NCBI RefSeq assembly: GCF_017377505.1
Contig: NZ_JAFREN010000018.1
Coordinates: 1-64,000, forward strand
Length of the DNA stretch: 64,000 bases
Reading direction: 5' to 3'
DNA from: Enterococcus sp. DIV0212c
Lineage (GTDB): Bacteria > Bacillota > Bacilli > Lactobacillales > Enterococcaceae
Of the stretch, positions 1-8,388 are shown piece by piece. The notes under the pieces were generated by a model. The model had not been told where the DNA came from, ran no database searches, and was given only the letters and a program-made list of their open reading frames with translations. The translations under genes were made by a program, and so were the position numbers. Every line of letters begins with the position of its first letter. The stretch's first letter is position 1.

Positions 1-2
1 TT

Positions 3-947
3 AAACTTTGTATCTCTAAAAGCTTAGATTATGAAGCAGATAGTATAGTCAGTTCTATAGGGAAAGTATCATCAGAAAACTTTGATTCGGATACTAATGA
101 ACTTACATTCAATCTTGATGAACTTCCAATAGATAATAAAAATGAAATTTCAATCAATTTTAAAGGAAATAAGGCAACAGAATCTGCTACTATAACAGGT
201 AATGTTGTGTATACAGATAAAAACTTTGATGATATAAAGACCTATAATACAGATATTTCTGAAAGTAATATTGAAATAACTCCCAAACCAACTGCACCAC
301 TTATAGTTCAATTTGTAGATGAAACAGGCGAATCTCTGCACTCGAACATTACTTTTGTTAGAGCTATCGGAACAACGATCAATATGACAGAGGAAGAAGA
401 AGTTCAACAAGCACTTCAAGCTATTTTGGCTGAGAATTATCAATTGGTTCAAAAACCAGAAAATGAAACCCAAGTCCCTGTTTTAAGTGAAGAAAGTACG
501 GTTCAATATAAATTTAGAGGTACAATTTATTTCAAATCTGTTCCAGAAAATCTTTCATTCGGGTCCATTTCTTTAATTGATTCACATGTTTCTGTGAATC
601 AACCTAAGTATAAAGAGCCGTTGGTCGTGAAAGATACACGGAAAGAAAAAACGCCTTGGAAATTAAGTGTAACGGTCAAACAACCATTGACGAGTGTACA
701 AGATTCAAAACAAATCTTGTATCGGGCGATTCGGTACAAGAAGAATGATGCCACGATGGTCAATCTATCTCAAGATGAAGAACAACTGGTGGATCAAGGA
801 GCTATTTCCGCAAATGGAGAGTACAATGTCAGTGAGAAATGGGAGAAAAATAAATCTGGGTTAGTCTTAAATGTTTTTAAAAATGAGGTATCATTAAAAG
901 GAGCTTATCAAGCAAAATTATTATGGAAAATAGCTGAAACCCCATAG
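3..947 (+). CDS. WxL-domain surface protein, 5' end outside window
   Basis: The frame is open from the first bases of the window to the stop at 945-947, so this is the C-terminal part (about 314 residues) of a longer protein. It ends in a WxL domain: the first motif is TPWKLSV (Trp codon 657-659) and the last strand is LLWKIAETP, the usual WxL ending with Ile in place of Leu. Before it lies a stretch beginning PLIVQFVDETGESL that resembles a MucBP-like repeat. WxL domains attach secreted proteins non-covalently to peptidoglycan, often in complexes with DUF916 proteins. No DUF916 partner is visible on this side of the window. The first in-frame ATG (207) is internal and is not the true start. 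Confidence 0.85.
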   Translation, partial: KLCISKSLDYEADSIVSSIGKVSSENFDSDTNELTFNLDELPIDNKNEISINFKGNKATESATITGNVVYTDKNFDDIKTYNTDISESNIEITPKPTAPLIVQFVDETGESLHSNITFVRAIGTTINMTEEEEVQQALQAILAENYQLVQKPENETQVPVLSEESTVQYKFRGTIYFKSVPENLSFGSISLIDSHVSVNQPKYKEPLVVKDTRKEKTPWKLSVTVKQPLTSVQDSKQILYRAIRYKKNDATMVNLSQDEEQLVDQGAISANGEYNVSEKWEKNKSGLVLNVFKNEVSLKGAYQAKLLWKIAETP

Positions 948-1351
948 AGAAGGGGCATACCTTAACATCAGAAAATATTTTTTCATAGATGACGAGGGAA
1001 ATATGTAATCATTAACCTGCCGAATAAAAGTGCTTGGAGTAGATTCTATTTACTTAATCAAAGGATGGGCTACCATATGAGAGTTATAGTATTGATTTTG
1101 GATATGTATCAAGCACTGCGTTGTATTTAAAAACGAGCAACAAGGGGTGCTGGCAGGAATTCAACATTTTTGTTCGGTAACAATCTCTTTGTCACATTCC
1201 TGTAATACTGTTCGCTCTTCCCAGTAACGAAGGTTATAATTAATCGATACGGAAGTATGTATGAGAATCTTCATAGATTAATTTACATTCATTTCAATTG
1301 AGCGGTACTTAAATAAAAAAGTAAATTTTTAATTATAAAGAGGTGAAACGA
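948..1351. other. Gene-poor spacer after the WxL gene
   Basis: About 400 bases with no credible gene. A stretch around 1085-1175 reads in one frame as short protein-like text (IDFGYVSSTALYLKTSNKG) without start or stop context, so it may be the eroded tail of a surface-protein gene. No guanidine riboswitch of the three known classes could be recognised before the SMR gene. Confidence 0.4.
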
Positions 1352-1672
1352 ATGTCTTGGCTAGATTTAATAATTGCTGGTATATTTGAAGTTTTTTGGT
1401 CAACTATGATGAAAATGAGCCACGGTTTTAGTAAATTGAATTATTCTATTTATACCATTTTGGGGATGATTGTAAGTTTCTATTTTTTGGCAAAAGCCAT
1501 AAAACAATTACCAATGAGCTTGGCTTATCCAATATGGACAGGAATAGGTGCTGTAGGGTCAATTATTGTAGGGGTTGCTTTCTTCAAAGACCAACTCCCT
1601 CCTATTACCTGGCTATTTATTGCACTTCTTATCATTGGTATTATCGGTATAAAAGTGACAAGTGGGCACTAG
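1352..1672 (+). CDS. SMR-family exporter, guanidinium (Gdx/SugE) type
   Basis: A 106-residue protein with four predicted membrane helices, the normal size for the small multidrug resistance family. Residues near the start (AGIFEVF...MKMSHGF) carry the conserved membrane Glu and the Lys-x-Ser-His-Gly-Phe pattern typical of the Gdx/SugE branch, which exports guanidinium by proton antiport. EmrE-type multidrug members differ here. The middle helix motif YPIWTGIGAVGS also fits Gdx. The ATG at 1352 is preferred over an in-frame GTG at 1343 because AAAGAGGTG lies six bases upstream. It is a single gene and probably works as an antiparallel homodimer. The substrate is inferred from subfamily motifs only. 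Confidence 0.8.
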   Translation: MSWLDLIIAGIFEVFWSTMMKMSHGFSKLNYSIYTILGMIVSFYFLAKAIKQLPMSLAYPIWTGIGAVGSIIVGVAFFKDQLPPITWLFIALLIIGIIGIKVTSGH

Positions 1673-1732
1673 TTAGTCTTAAATAATATAAATTATTTTC
1701 ATCTTAATTCAACAAAAAAGCGAGGTTATAAA

Positions 1733-4165
1733 ATGAAAAAATGTGTATGGGTTAGTGTACTACTATTATGCTCCTTGTCAGGAAATACTCAAGTGTATGG
1801 AGAAACTGAAGTATCTCCAGTGAATAATGATGAGAACGTGGAGGAGAAGCAACAAGAAAATCAAAAAAAAGTAACAAAAGAGTTTATGGGTCGAGGGAAT
1901 GTAGAAAGTGAGCGAAATCGTCAACGAAGATCTCTTCGTTATTCAAGTCTGGAACCGATTGGATTATATGCAGAGAAAGGAAATATTTTAACCATAGATG
2001 TAAGCAAGCAAGACTCATTGGAATTAGTAGTTGGAACCCCTGAACGGAATGAACAAAGAAAATATTCTTTAAAGCAAGGTACAAATGTTGTGACTGTGGA
2101 AAATGAAGGTGCTATTTATATTACAAATCCTAATGATAGTGATAGTGATAGTGCAACTGTAACGGTTAACGGCGCAACAGGACAAATGCCATATTTTGAT
2201 TTAAACATAACGAGTATCGAAGATTTTCAAAATCAAATGTCAACAGAAATATCTGCAAAAGATGTACAGTTAGTTAGTAATAAGGCTATTATTACCGTTA
2301 GTTATGATCAAGCCAAAAAAAATATTAAGAATCCTAAAGAATTAATGAGTTATTATGATAAATTTTTAACTGCCCAAGATCGTATATCGGGTATTAATGA
2401 TAAGGGAAGAACAGAAAATCTTGTGGATCGTCATTTTCAACATTTTATAGAAGTCTCAAGGATGTATATGTTTGCTACACAGGAGTATATGGGTTTTAAT
2501 GGTGATGCCGCTTTATCTAGATTATTGAATACAGATAACGGTTGGGGAATCTGGCACGAAAGTGGACACCAAAGACAGCAATCTCCTTGGAAGTGGGGAT
2601 CAGTAACAGAGTCTACAGTAAATATTTATTCAATGGCAGCTCAAAAAGAAATAACTGGACAAGTGATTGCTATGGATCAATATTATCCACAAATGTACGC
2701 CTATTTAGAATCAGAGAATAAAGATTTTGAAAAACAAAATAATGACTTGAAAATGGTAATGTTTGGTCAGCTATCAAACACATTTGGGGAGAATTTTTAC
2801 CCTATCTTACATCAGTACTATCGAGAAAACGAATTTTCATATCGTACAGATGATGAGCGTATTCAAAATTTTGTAATAAATGTGTCAAACATAACTGGTT
2901 ATAATATGGTTCCTTATTTTGAACAATGGGGATTTAATATAACCTATCTTACACGTGAGCAAACCAATCAACTACTTAATTTACCGGATCAAGTTTGGCT
3001 AAATGACAATAAGACAACAAAGAAATTACCAATGAGGTTAATAAATAATGTGTCCCTTTCTGAAGAAGGCATTGATGTTGATTTAACAACATTCGACCAA
3101 GATATTTTCCAAGGACAAAAGGTGGTTTTAATCAAGAACGGCAAATATGTTTCAGAGTTGACAAATAAAAATCCTTATTATAGTAGTTTAAATGGTGACA
3201 AATGGAAAACCAGTACAGCAGTCGCTCCAACGGATAATGTTCAAATAGAAGTAAGAAATTCAGATGGAACATTTCAGCTTTATAATAGTTCTATTTTAGC
3301 AGATCAGCTGCAGAAGAAAATTTTAGAGTATTTAAATTCAGGTAAGCCACTTAGTGAAAATCTTACTCAATCTATATTGGATGAGATGAGAAGTGATATA
3401 GATAAAATCACTGATAGTAGCCATCAAAAGATAATCTTAGAACTATTGGAGAAATTAGAGAGAAGATATCTTACGTCATTAGTTAAGGATATAACACTTG
3501 ATGAGGAAGGCAATTTATTTGTGGAGTTCACAAATGCTAAATTTAAGGAATACAATAAAATTGTTATTTTGGGCACTGAAAAGTATATTGCAGAGATAGC
3601 AAATGGGAAACCCTATTACAGTAGTTTATCAGATAACGTTTTAAAGGTTTCTAAACAGAAAAATCAAGAAAATTTTTCTATCCAATTCAGGCTCCCTCAT
3701 AAAACATATACTGTTTTTGGAATTTCTACAGAAGAATTACAATTGAAAAAAGAAATTCAGAATCTGATTTTAACGAATGGTCAGTTGAAAGATGATGTAA
3801 CACAAGAAAAATTGGATACTTTACGTACAAGAGTTTCTGCTGTATCAGAGGATTTAAAAGAACAATTACGTACAAAAATTAATGATGCTCAACAATTATT
3901 TTTTGAAGAAATGATTTCGGGTTTAGATTTTAAAGATAGTAAAGTAGTTGTTTCCTTTTCAAATGATCTATACAAAAATTATAAAGTGGTCTTGTTAGAA
4001 AATAAGGAGTATATGGCAGAAGTAACGAATGGAAAACCATATTATGGCCAGATAAATGGTTTATTATTTACTTCTTCTAAAAACGCTATAAATGGTAGCT
4101 TATACGAAATAGAAATACGGCATTCTAGCGGTAATTATAAAGTTAAAGAAAGTGCTTTAAGTTAA
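1733..4165 (+). CDS. Secreted M60 (enhancin-like) zinc metallopeptidase with three C-terminal repeats
   Basis: An 810-residue protein starting with a signal peptide (basic start, hydrophobic core, likely cut after VYG near residue 23). HESGH at residues 275-279 followed by Glu293 in WGSVTEST matches the gluzincin pattern of peptidase family M60, whose members attack mucin-like glycoproteins. After the catalytic part (about 150-430) come three related modules centred near residues 465, 610 and 750, each with a hydrophobic strand, a Lys-Tyr and then N(G/K)(K/N)PYY. They resemble the putative mucin- or carbohydrate-binding module found in enhancin-like bacterial proteins. There is no sortase motif or C-terminal membrane anchor, so it is probably released. 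A strong hairpin terminator follows. Mucin as the target is inference. Confidence 0.85.
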   Translation: MKKCVWVSVLLLCSLSGNTQVYGETEVSPVNNDENVEEKQQENQKKVTKEFMGRGNVESERNRQRRSLRYSSLEPIGLYAEKGNILTIDVSKQDSLELVVGTPERNEQRKYSLKQGTNVVTVENEGAIYITNPNDSDSDSATVTVNGATGQMPYFDLNITSIEDFQNQMSTEISAKDVQLVSNKAIITVSYDQAKKNIKNPKELMSYYDKFLTAQDRISGINDKGRTENLVDRHFQHFIEVSRMYMFATQEYMGFNGDAALSRLLNTDNGWGIWHESGHQRQQSPWKWGSVTESTVNIYSMAAQKEITGQVIAMDQYYPQMYAYLESENKDFEKQNNDLKMVMFGQLSNTFGENFYPILHQYYRENEFSYRTDDERIQNFVINVSNITGYNMVPYFEQWGFNITYLTREQTNQLLNLPDQVWLNDNKTTKKLPMRLINNVSLSEEGIDVDLTTFDQDIFQGQKVVLIKNGKYVSELTNKNPYYSSLNGDKWKTSTAVAPTDNVQIEVRNSDGTFQLYNSSILADQLQKKILEYLNSGKPLSENLTQSILDEMRSDIDKITDSSHQKIILELLEKLERRYLTSLVKDITLDEEGNLFVEFTNAKFKEYNKIVILGTEKYIAEIANGKPYYSSLSDNVLKVSKQKNQENFSIQFRLPHKTYTVFGISTEELQLKKEIQNLILTNGQLKDDVTQEKLDTLRTRVSAVSEDLKEQLRTKINDAQQLFFEEMISGLDFKDSKVVVSFSNDLYKNYKVVLLENKEYMAEVTNGKPYYGQINGLLFTSSKNAINGSLYEIEIRHSSGNYKVKESALS

Positions 4166-4242
4166 CATATTTTCTTTAATCTATCATGTATTTATTTAAA
4201 CTAGGGTTAGAAGAACAATTTAAATCTAAATTATTAAAACTG

Positions 4243-4283
4243 AGTGTACAGAAAATGACCATTTTCTGTACACTTCTTTTTTT
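4243..4283 (+). terminator. Rho-independent terminator after the M60 gene
   Basis: A perfect 14-bp stem (4243-4256 pairs with 4261-4274), a 4-base loop and a following run of T. It lies 78 bases after the M60 stop and may also mark the left edge of the transposon debris. Confidence 0.85.
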
Positions 4284-4402
4284 CACATTTTTTGTTCTAT
4301 TTTTTGACTATATAGTGTTCAAAAAGTCGTAACAAAATCTATGTTCAATTAATCGTGTTGATTAAAGATATGGTACAATCAAATGGAAAGGGGTTGATCA
4401 TT

Positions 4403-4966
4403 TTGAATATTGGCTATGCACGAGTATCAACTGGATTACAAAATTTGGATCTTCAGGAAGACAGCCTAAAAAAATATGGATGTGAAAAAATCTTTACAGA
4501 TCATTTGAGCGGCTCAAAAAGCAAACGTCCTGGTTTAGAAGCTGCGATCTAGTATGCGCGCGCTGGAGACAAAATTGTTGTATGGCGATTAGATCGTTTA
4601 GGGAGAAATATGGAAGATTTAATCTCTCTAGTAAATCGATTGAATGAACAAGGAGTGAGCTTCCATAGCACACAAGAAAATATCACAATGGATAAATCTA
4701 GTTCTACAGGTCAATTGATTTTTCATTTATTTGCAGCTTTTGCGGAATTTGAACGAAACTTAATATTGGAACGATCAGCAGCTGCCAGAGCAAAGGGACG
4801 TTTTGGTGGCAGACCTGAAAAACTTACACAACAAGATTTAGAATTGCTGAAGACTTTAGTAGATAACGGTACACTAATTAAAACCATTGCGGACAAATGG
4901 AACATTTCTAGGACAACAGTTTATCGCTATTTAGAAAAAATGGAGAAGAATCATGAAACGAAGTGA
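4403..4966 (+). pseudogene. Serine recombinase (resolvase/invertase) with an in-frame TAG
   Basis: The N-terminal part (NIGYARVSTGLQ, catalytic Ser) and the C-terminal part (VVWRLDRLGRN, then AEFERNLILERS and a C-terminal helix-turn-helix) lie in the same frame and are separated only by TAG at 4550-4552. A single change such as CAG to TAG would explain it. Without that codon the protein would be 187 residues, a normal small resolvase. The start is taken as TTG 4403 with AAAGGGG upstream. The frame overlaps the transposase start by 14 bases, as in a native two-gene transposition unit. Activity would require amber suppression, so I call it a pseudogene. Confidence 0.85.
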
Positions 4967-5705
4967 CTTTGAACCATTGAGCTATTTTAATGATGAACAA
5001 CGAGCTGCTGCTGTAGATATCTATAAAATTATTGAACCCAATATTATAGGAGAGGTACCTTTACCACGTATCTCTAATGAAACAACTATTCCGCTAAGAA
5101 CATTGCAACGCTGGAAAAACGGATATCAAAAGTATGGTTTATCTGGTTTGATTCGAAGTCCTCGATCAGATTCTGGATCTACGAAAGTCGATACTACTGT
5201 ACAATCGTTGATTGAGAATACACGATTCAATAATCGACGAATTAGTATTACTACTATTCATCGGAAGGTCAGTGCGCAATGTAATCAACAAAGCTTACCT
5301 GTTCCAAGTTATAAGCAAGTCTATAGAATTGTTAAAAGTATGTCTAATTCAATTATTGAACTAGCTCACCATGGAGTAAAGTCTTATTCAGAAAAATACG
5401 ATTTGATTTATATTAGAGAAGCAGGGAAACCAAATGAATTTTGGCAATCAGATCATACATTGCTAGACATTGAAGTATTGATGAAAAAATGCAACGGCGA
5501 CGTCCTTGGCTATCGGTGATCATGGATGATTATAGTCGAGCAATAGCTGGATACTTTATTTCTTTCGAGGCACCTTCAGCTATTCATACCGCGTTAATGT
5601 TTCACCAAGCAATATGGAGAAAAGAGAATACTGAGCGACCCATTTGTGGTATACCTGAAAGTTTCTATACAGATCACGGAAGTGATTTTACTTCTAGACA
5701 CTTAG
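4953..5705 (+). pseudogene. Tn552-like DDE transposase, frameshifted and truncated
   Basis: The first frame (4953-5519) carries N-terminal helix-turn-helix regions and the first catalytic Asp region (WQSDHTLLDI). The protein then continues in another frame from about 5500 (RPWLSVIMDDYSRAIAGYF) to the second Asp region (FYTDHGSDFTSRHLEQ). This fits a rve/Mu-type transposase of the Tn552/TniA kind, normally about 480 residues. One small indel near 5498-5505 breaks the frame, and homology stops at HLEQ about 5705, so the third catalytic residue and the C-terminal half are missing. The next bases belong to a different resolvase, which marks a deletion or insertion junction. Confidence 0.8.
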
Positions 5706-6277
5706 AACAAATCCCAACTTCCAGAGTTAAAGAATCAAGTAGCAAAATTGGCAGTTGAAAAAGTATTTATCGATTCGGTCTCTAAAAAAGGCATAGAAGC
5801 AACTGAATTTGAACTTATGTTAGAATTAATTCAGACTGGAGACGAGGTTATTATTTTAACTCTGGACCACTTGGCAAGAATAATAAAGAAATTCGTGATC
5901 GAGTCATTGCCATTCATTGAAAAAAGGCTCGGTTGCCAGTTATTGATGCAGAATTTTTGAACTTTCATACTGAAAACCAGCAGTTTAATGAACTAGGGTT
6001 TCAATTATTCGTTGATCTTTTAGAGGAAATTCCGAGAATAAAAAAAGTTTGGAATAAAGAGCGGCAACTAGAAGGAATTCAGCGAGCAAAAGAAAAGAAA
6101 GTCTATAAAGGAAGACAAATAAAATATTCCGAAACAACTACAAATCCAGAAAATCGATCGGTTTATTTTCAGATTAAGGATTTAATTTTAAAGGAGTTTA
6201 CAATCACGTCCATTCAAAATATGACTGGAGCAAACCGTATGACCATTTATCGAATAAAGAAGGAACTGGAAAGTTAA
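5706..6277 (+). pseudogene. Second serine resolvase remnant, N-terminus lost and frameshifted
   Basis: Frame one from 5706 reads LAVEKVFIDSVSKKG...GDEVIILTLDHLARI, the resolvase core after the catalytic Ser. The frame changes near 5935-5955. Frame two then reads EFLNFHTENQQFNELGFQLFVDLLEEI and QLEGIQRAKEKKVYKGRQIKY, ending in a helix-turn-helix (MTGANRMTIYRIKKELES). This order matches Tn917/Tn1546-type resolvases. The first 15 or so residues with the catalytic Ser are absent because the gene is fused to the truncated transposase. It is clearly different from the first resolvase at 4403. Confidence 0.75.
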
Positions 6278-6294
6278 AATTCCAGTTCTTTTTT
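6263..6294 (+). terminator. Terminator after the resolvase remnant
   Basis: A 9-bp stem (6263-6271 with 6280-6288) and a T run. It overlaps the last codons of the resolvase remnant, so it belonged to the mobile element. Confidence 0.75.
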
Positions 6295-6414
6295 ACATCT
6301 TAAACTATTTGAATAAATGAACTTAAATTATAAACCGCCAATTATCGAGGCAAAAACCCCGCCATTTAAAAAGGAAATTTACACACAATAACTTTAAACA
6401 GCATGCAGAAATTT

Positions 6415-6801
6415 TCAAACATTCAACTTATTTTTAAGTGCTTCTGTCAAAGTTTGAGAAAAATTTATATTTTCTTTTTCGGCTAAGTCGTTGATCCATT
6501 CTGGAATCGATGTATTTTTTCTTACAGATTTTGAATGAAATTTTCTTCTATATTCATTTAAATCCAACGTGATCATTAAGACGAAATCAGTTTCATTGTC
6601 TAATTTTATTTTTCTTGGATCAGATGTGGTAGGCAATTCTGTTTTATTGTAGATTGCCAAACCCAAAGCTTCTTGAGCCGTTTCTACGGCATGATCGATA
6701 CCATTACCGAATGTAATTGCTTCTGGAACATCTGGAAATGTAACATTATAGCTATTTCCTTCTTGATTAAAAATTGCTGGGTATACAACTAGACTACTCA
6801 T
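6415..6801 (-). CDS. hicB: HicB-family antitoxin
   Basis: A 128-residue protein. The N-terminal half (VVYPAIFNQEGNSYNVTFPD, then VETAQEALGLAIY) is the degraded RNase-H-like HicB fold. The C-terminal segment (SIPEWINDLAEKENINFSQ) looks like a ribbon-helix-helix DNA-binding domain, as in antitoxins that also repress their own promoter. It is transcribed after hicA from the same strand with a 47-base gap and its own AGGAGG-like site. HicB binds and blocks the HicA mRNA-cleaving toxin. It sits directly beside transposon debris, which fits recent acquisition. Confidence 0.88.
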   Translation of the reverse strand: MSSLVVYPAIFNQEGNSYNVTFPDVPEAITFGNGIDHAVETAQEALGLAIYNKTELPTTSDPRKIKLDNETDFVLMITLDLNEYRRKFHSKSVRKNTSIPEWINDLAEKENINFSQTLTEALKNKLNV

Positions 6802-6848
6802 TTTAGTATTCCTCCTTGCGCTGTGCTGAAACGATGAGTAAATGAGGA

Positions 6849-7037
6849 CTATTTAAGTCCTGCCTGTTTCCATATAGCATTTTTGGTTCCTATCGGTACA
6901 TCTCCAGTGTGCAAAGGAACTATTGTTATGCGATGAGTGATTGGATTGTACATTTTTAAGTGGCTGCCATTTTGATCAGTTTTAACAAATCCATTCTTTT
7001 TTAGAATTTTTATTATTTCCCTGGCTGACTTGGGCAC
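6849..7037 (-). CDS. hicA: HicA-family mRNA interferase toxin
   Basis: A 62-residue protein beginning at GTG (7035-7037), chosen because AAGGAG lies nine bases upstream and because HicA toxins are about 60 residues. The open frame continues 18 codons further upstream without support. The double-stranded-RNA-binding-like fold is evident from SAREIIKILKKNGFV, and the catalytic His is in NGSHLKMYN. HicA cleaves mRNA without needing ribosomes and is neutralised by the HicB encoded next. The gene order toxin then antitoxin is usual for hicAB. Confidence 0.88.
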   Translation of the reverse strand: MPKSAREIIKILKKNGFVKTDQNGSHLKMYNPITHRITIVPLHTGDVPIGTKNAIWKQAGLK

Positions 7038-7185
7038 ACTACTAATCTCCTTTATATATAATACAATACGCAATAATGCACATTTATTCAACTGTTAGAT
7101 CATGTATTTTCTTAGATCTTTTTGATAGAGTAAATCATTTTAGTTTAAAGAGAAATAGCTAGTGAATCTAATAATGCCAAATAGT

Positions 7186-7237
7186 CAAAAAATTAAAAGT
7201 GATTGGGACATAACTCTTCGAGTTATATCTCAATCAC
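7186..7237 (-). terminator. Hairpin terminator for the FusB-family gene
   Basis: An 18-bp stem with G-U pairs (7199-7216 with 7220-7237) closed by a TTCG-type loop. Read on the minus strand it is followed by TTTTAATTTTTT. A second stem (7256-7286 region, GTGGGAG with CTCCTGTCCCA) precedes it. The conserved look (GGGACA arms) suggests a repeated enterococcal intergenic hairpin. Confidence 0.7.
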
Positions 7238-7293
7238 ATGGAATCCATATAAACGGTGGGAGTAGAAGCAGCTCCTGTCCCAACCTCACTATT

Positions 7294-7941
7294 TTATTTC
7301 ATAAACGTCACATTCTGAACGAACGCCTCTAACTCTTCTCTACGTTCAATATTATGATTACACTTCTCACTATCATAACAAATATAATTCCCACGCTTCG
7401 TGTACATCCCATCGCCAGACTCTTTTACCTTAGACAGAAACATCGAAACTTCTGATGTCTCATGACAAATTGGGCAGATGCCTTTTTGAGTCGTAGGTGA
7501 AATCGTTCCAGAAACACCGACTAACTGTCCATCAATTGAAGCGATAATAAATTTTTGCTGTTTCCCGCTATCATTCCAGCTGTAAAAAGTATAATCTCTC
7601 AAGTCCATTGTTTCCCATTCTGGGATTTTCAACTTCTTTGTCTTTTTAAAAAGCTTTGTCAATTGTTGTTTTGAAGGCGGATCAAACGGAATAACCGCTT
7701 CTTTTAATCCTTCCAAATATTGTTCCAGTCTAGGCTTAGAAGTTGTAGCTTCTAAAAACCCATCTAATAATGGTTTTAACTGATCTTTACCTATACCAAA
7801 CTGCTCATTGATTTTCTCAAGAACCATCGCTTGCAGTGTTTTTACTGTATTTTTGTCATTTACAGACAAATGAGCTTGTAGCAAAATATTGGCTTGTTTT
7901 CTAATAAAATTAAATTGATATGGTTGTATTTTTGTATTCAT
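7294..7941 (-). CDS. FusB/FusC-family EF-G-binding protein
   Basis: A 215-residue protein, close to the 213 residues of FusB. The start MNTKIQPYQFNFIRKQ is typical, and ATG 7941 has AGAGGAAAT upstream; a start seven codons earlier has no ribosome site. The N-terminal helical domain is followed by a C-terminal zinc finger with Cys pairs in GICPICHET and YICYDSEKCNHNI. FusB proteins bind EF-G and drive its release from fusidic-acid-stalled ribosomes. Chromosomal enterococcal homologues are common, so a resistance phenotype cannot be assumed. The gene stands alone between hicAB and glmU. Confidence 0.88.
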   Translation of the reverse strand: MNTKIQPYQFNFIRKQANILLQAHLSVNDKNTVKTLQAMVLEKINEQFGIGKDQLKPLLDGFLEATTSKPRLEQYLEGLKEAVIPFDPPSKQQLTKLFKKTKKLKIPEWETMDLRDYTFYSWNDSGKQQKFIIASIDGQLVGVSGTISPTTQKGICPICHETSEVSMFLSKVKESGDGMYTKRGNYICYDSEKCNHNIERREELEAFVQNVTFMK

Positions 7942-7972
7942 AATGGATTTCCTCTCTATCATTCAAGTGATA

Positions 7973-8140
7973 AAATTAAAAGCGCAGTGGGCTCGTTCAG
8001 TCTCGACAGAAAAATAGGAAAAATTGAATGGGACGCTTTTTGTCACATGCCATTTTTATCTTTTTTCCGAGACCTTCAATCCTTAGGGCTTTAGCTCTTA
8101 GGAGTTGTTGAGATCGAAGCAGAGCGTAGTGACTAGCCCG
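7973..8140. repeat. MITE-like intergenic element
   Basis: The left end (7979-7992, AGCGCAGTGGGCT) is partly complementary to the right end (about 8125-8138, AGCCCGCGTAGCT), giving a long imperfect hairpin of about 165 bp. The first 35 bases recur at 17206-17240 with nine differences, all of them C/T changes. The two copies lie just upstream of minus-strand genes (fusB-like and the nucleotidase). Calling it a dispersed element is inference from these two copies. Confidence 0.5.
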
Positions 8141-8388
8141 CGTAGCTAGATAGCACATGGCACAACGCACTCTGACAGAAAGATTGGTTCTATAAGTTAC
8201 TGGCTGTTAATTGTACTAACATAATTTTCCTTTATTATAACGTAAACACGCAAAATTATAAATTGGTATAGCAAAAAAGCAATTGGTTCAGTTGAAAAAC
8301 CATAAAGAGTAAGCTAAACTAAAACATGGCGCTATTTTAAAATGAAAATAAACGATTGAAAATAAAACAAATCTTAGGAGTGAAGCAA
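8141..8388. other. Upstream region of glmU
   Basis: AT-rich spacer between the intergenic element and glmU. It should contain the glmU promoter, but I cannot pick one -35/-10 pair with confidence. No gene is seen. Confidence 0.4.

Noticed and set aside
948..1351. Protein-like text near 1085-1175
   Set aside because: No start, no ribosome site and stops on both sides. At most an eroded tail of a surface gene.
1200..1351. Guanidine riboswitch ahead of the SMR exporter
   Set aside because: None of the conserved guanidine-I, -II or -III sequence patterns could be found by eye.
7294..7941. FusB-like gene as acquired fusidic acid resistance
   Set aside because: Chromosomal homologues are widespread in enterococci, and the sequence alone does not show a resistance phenotype.
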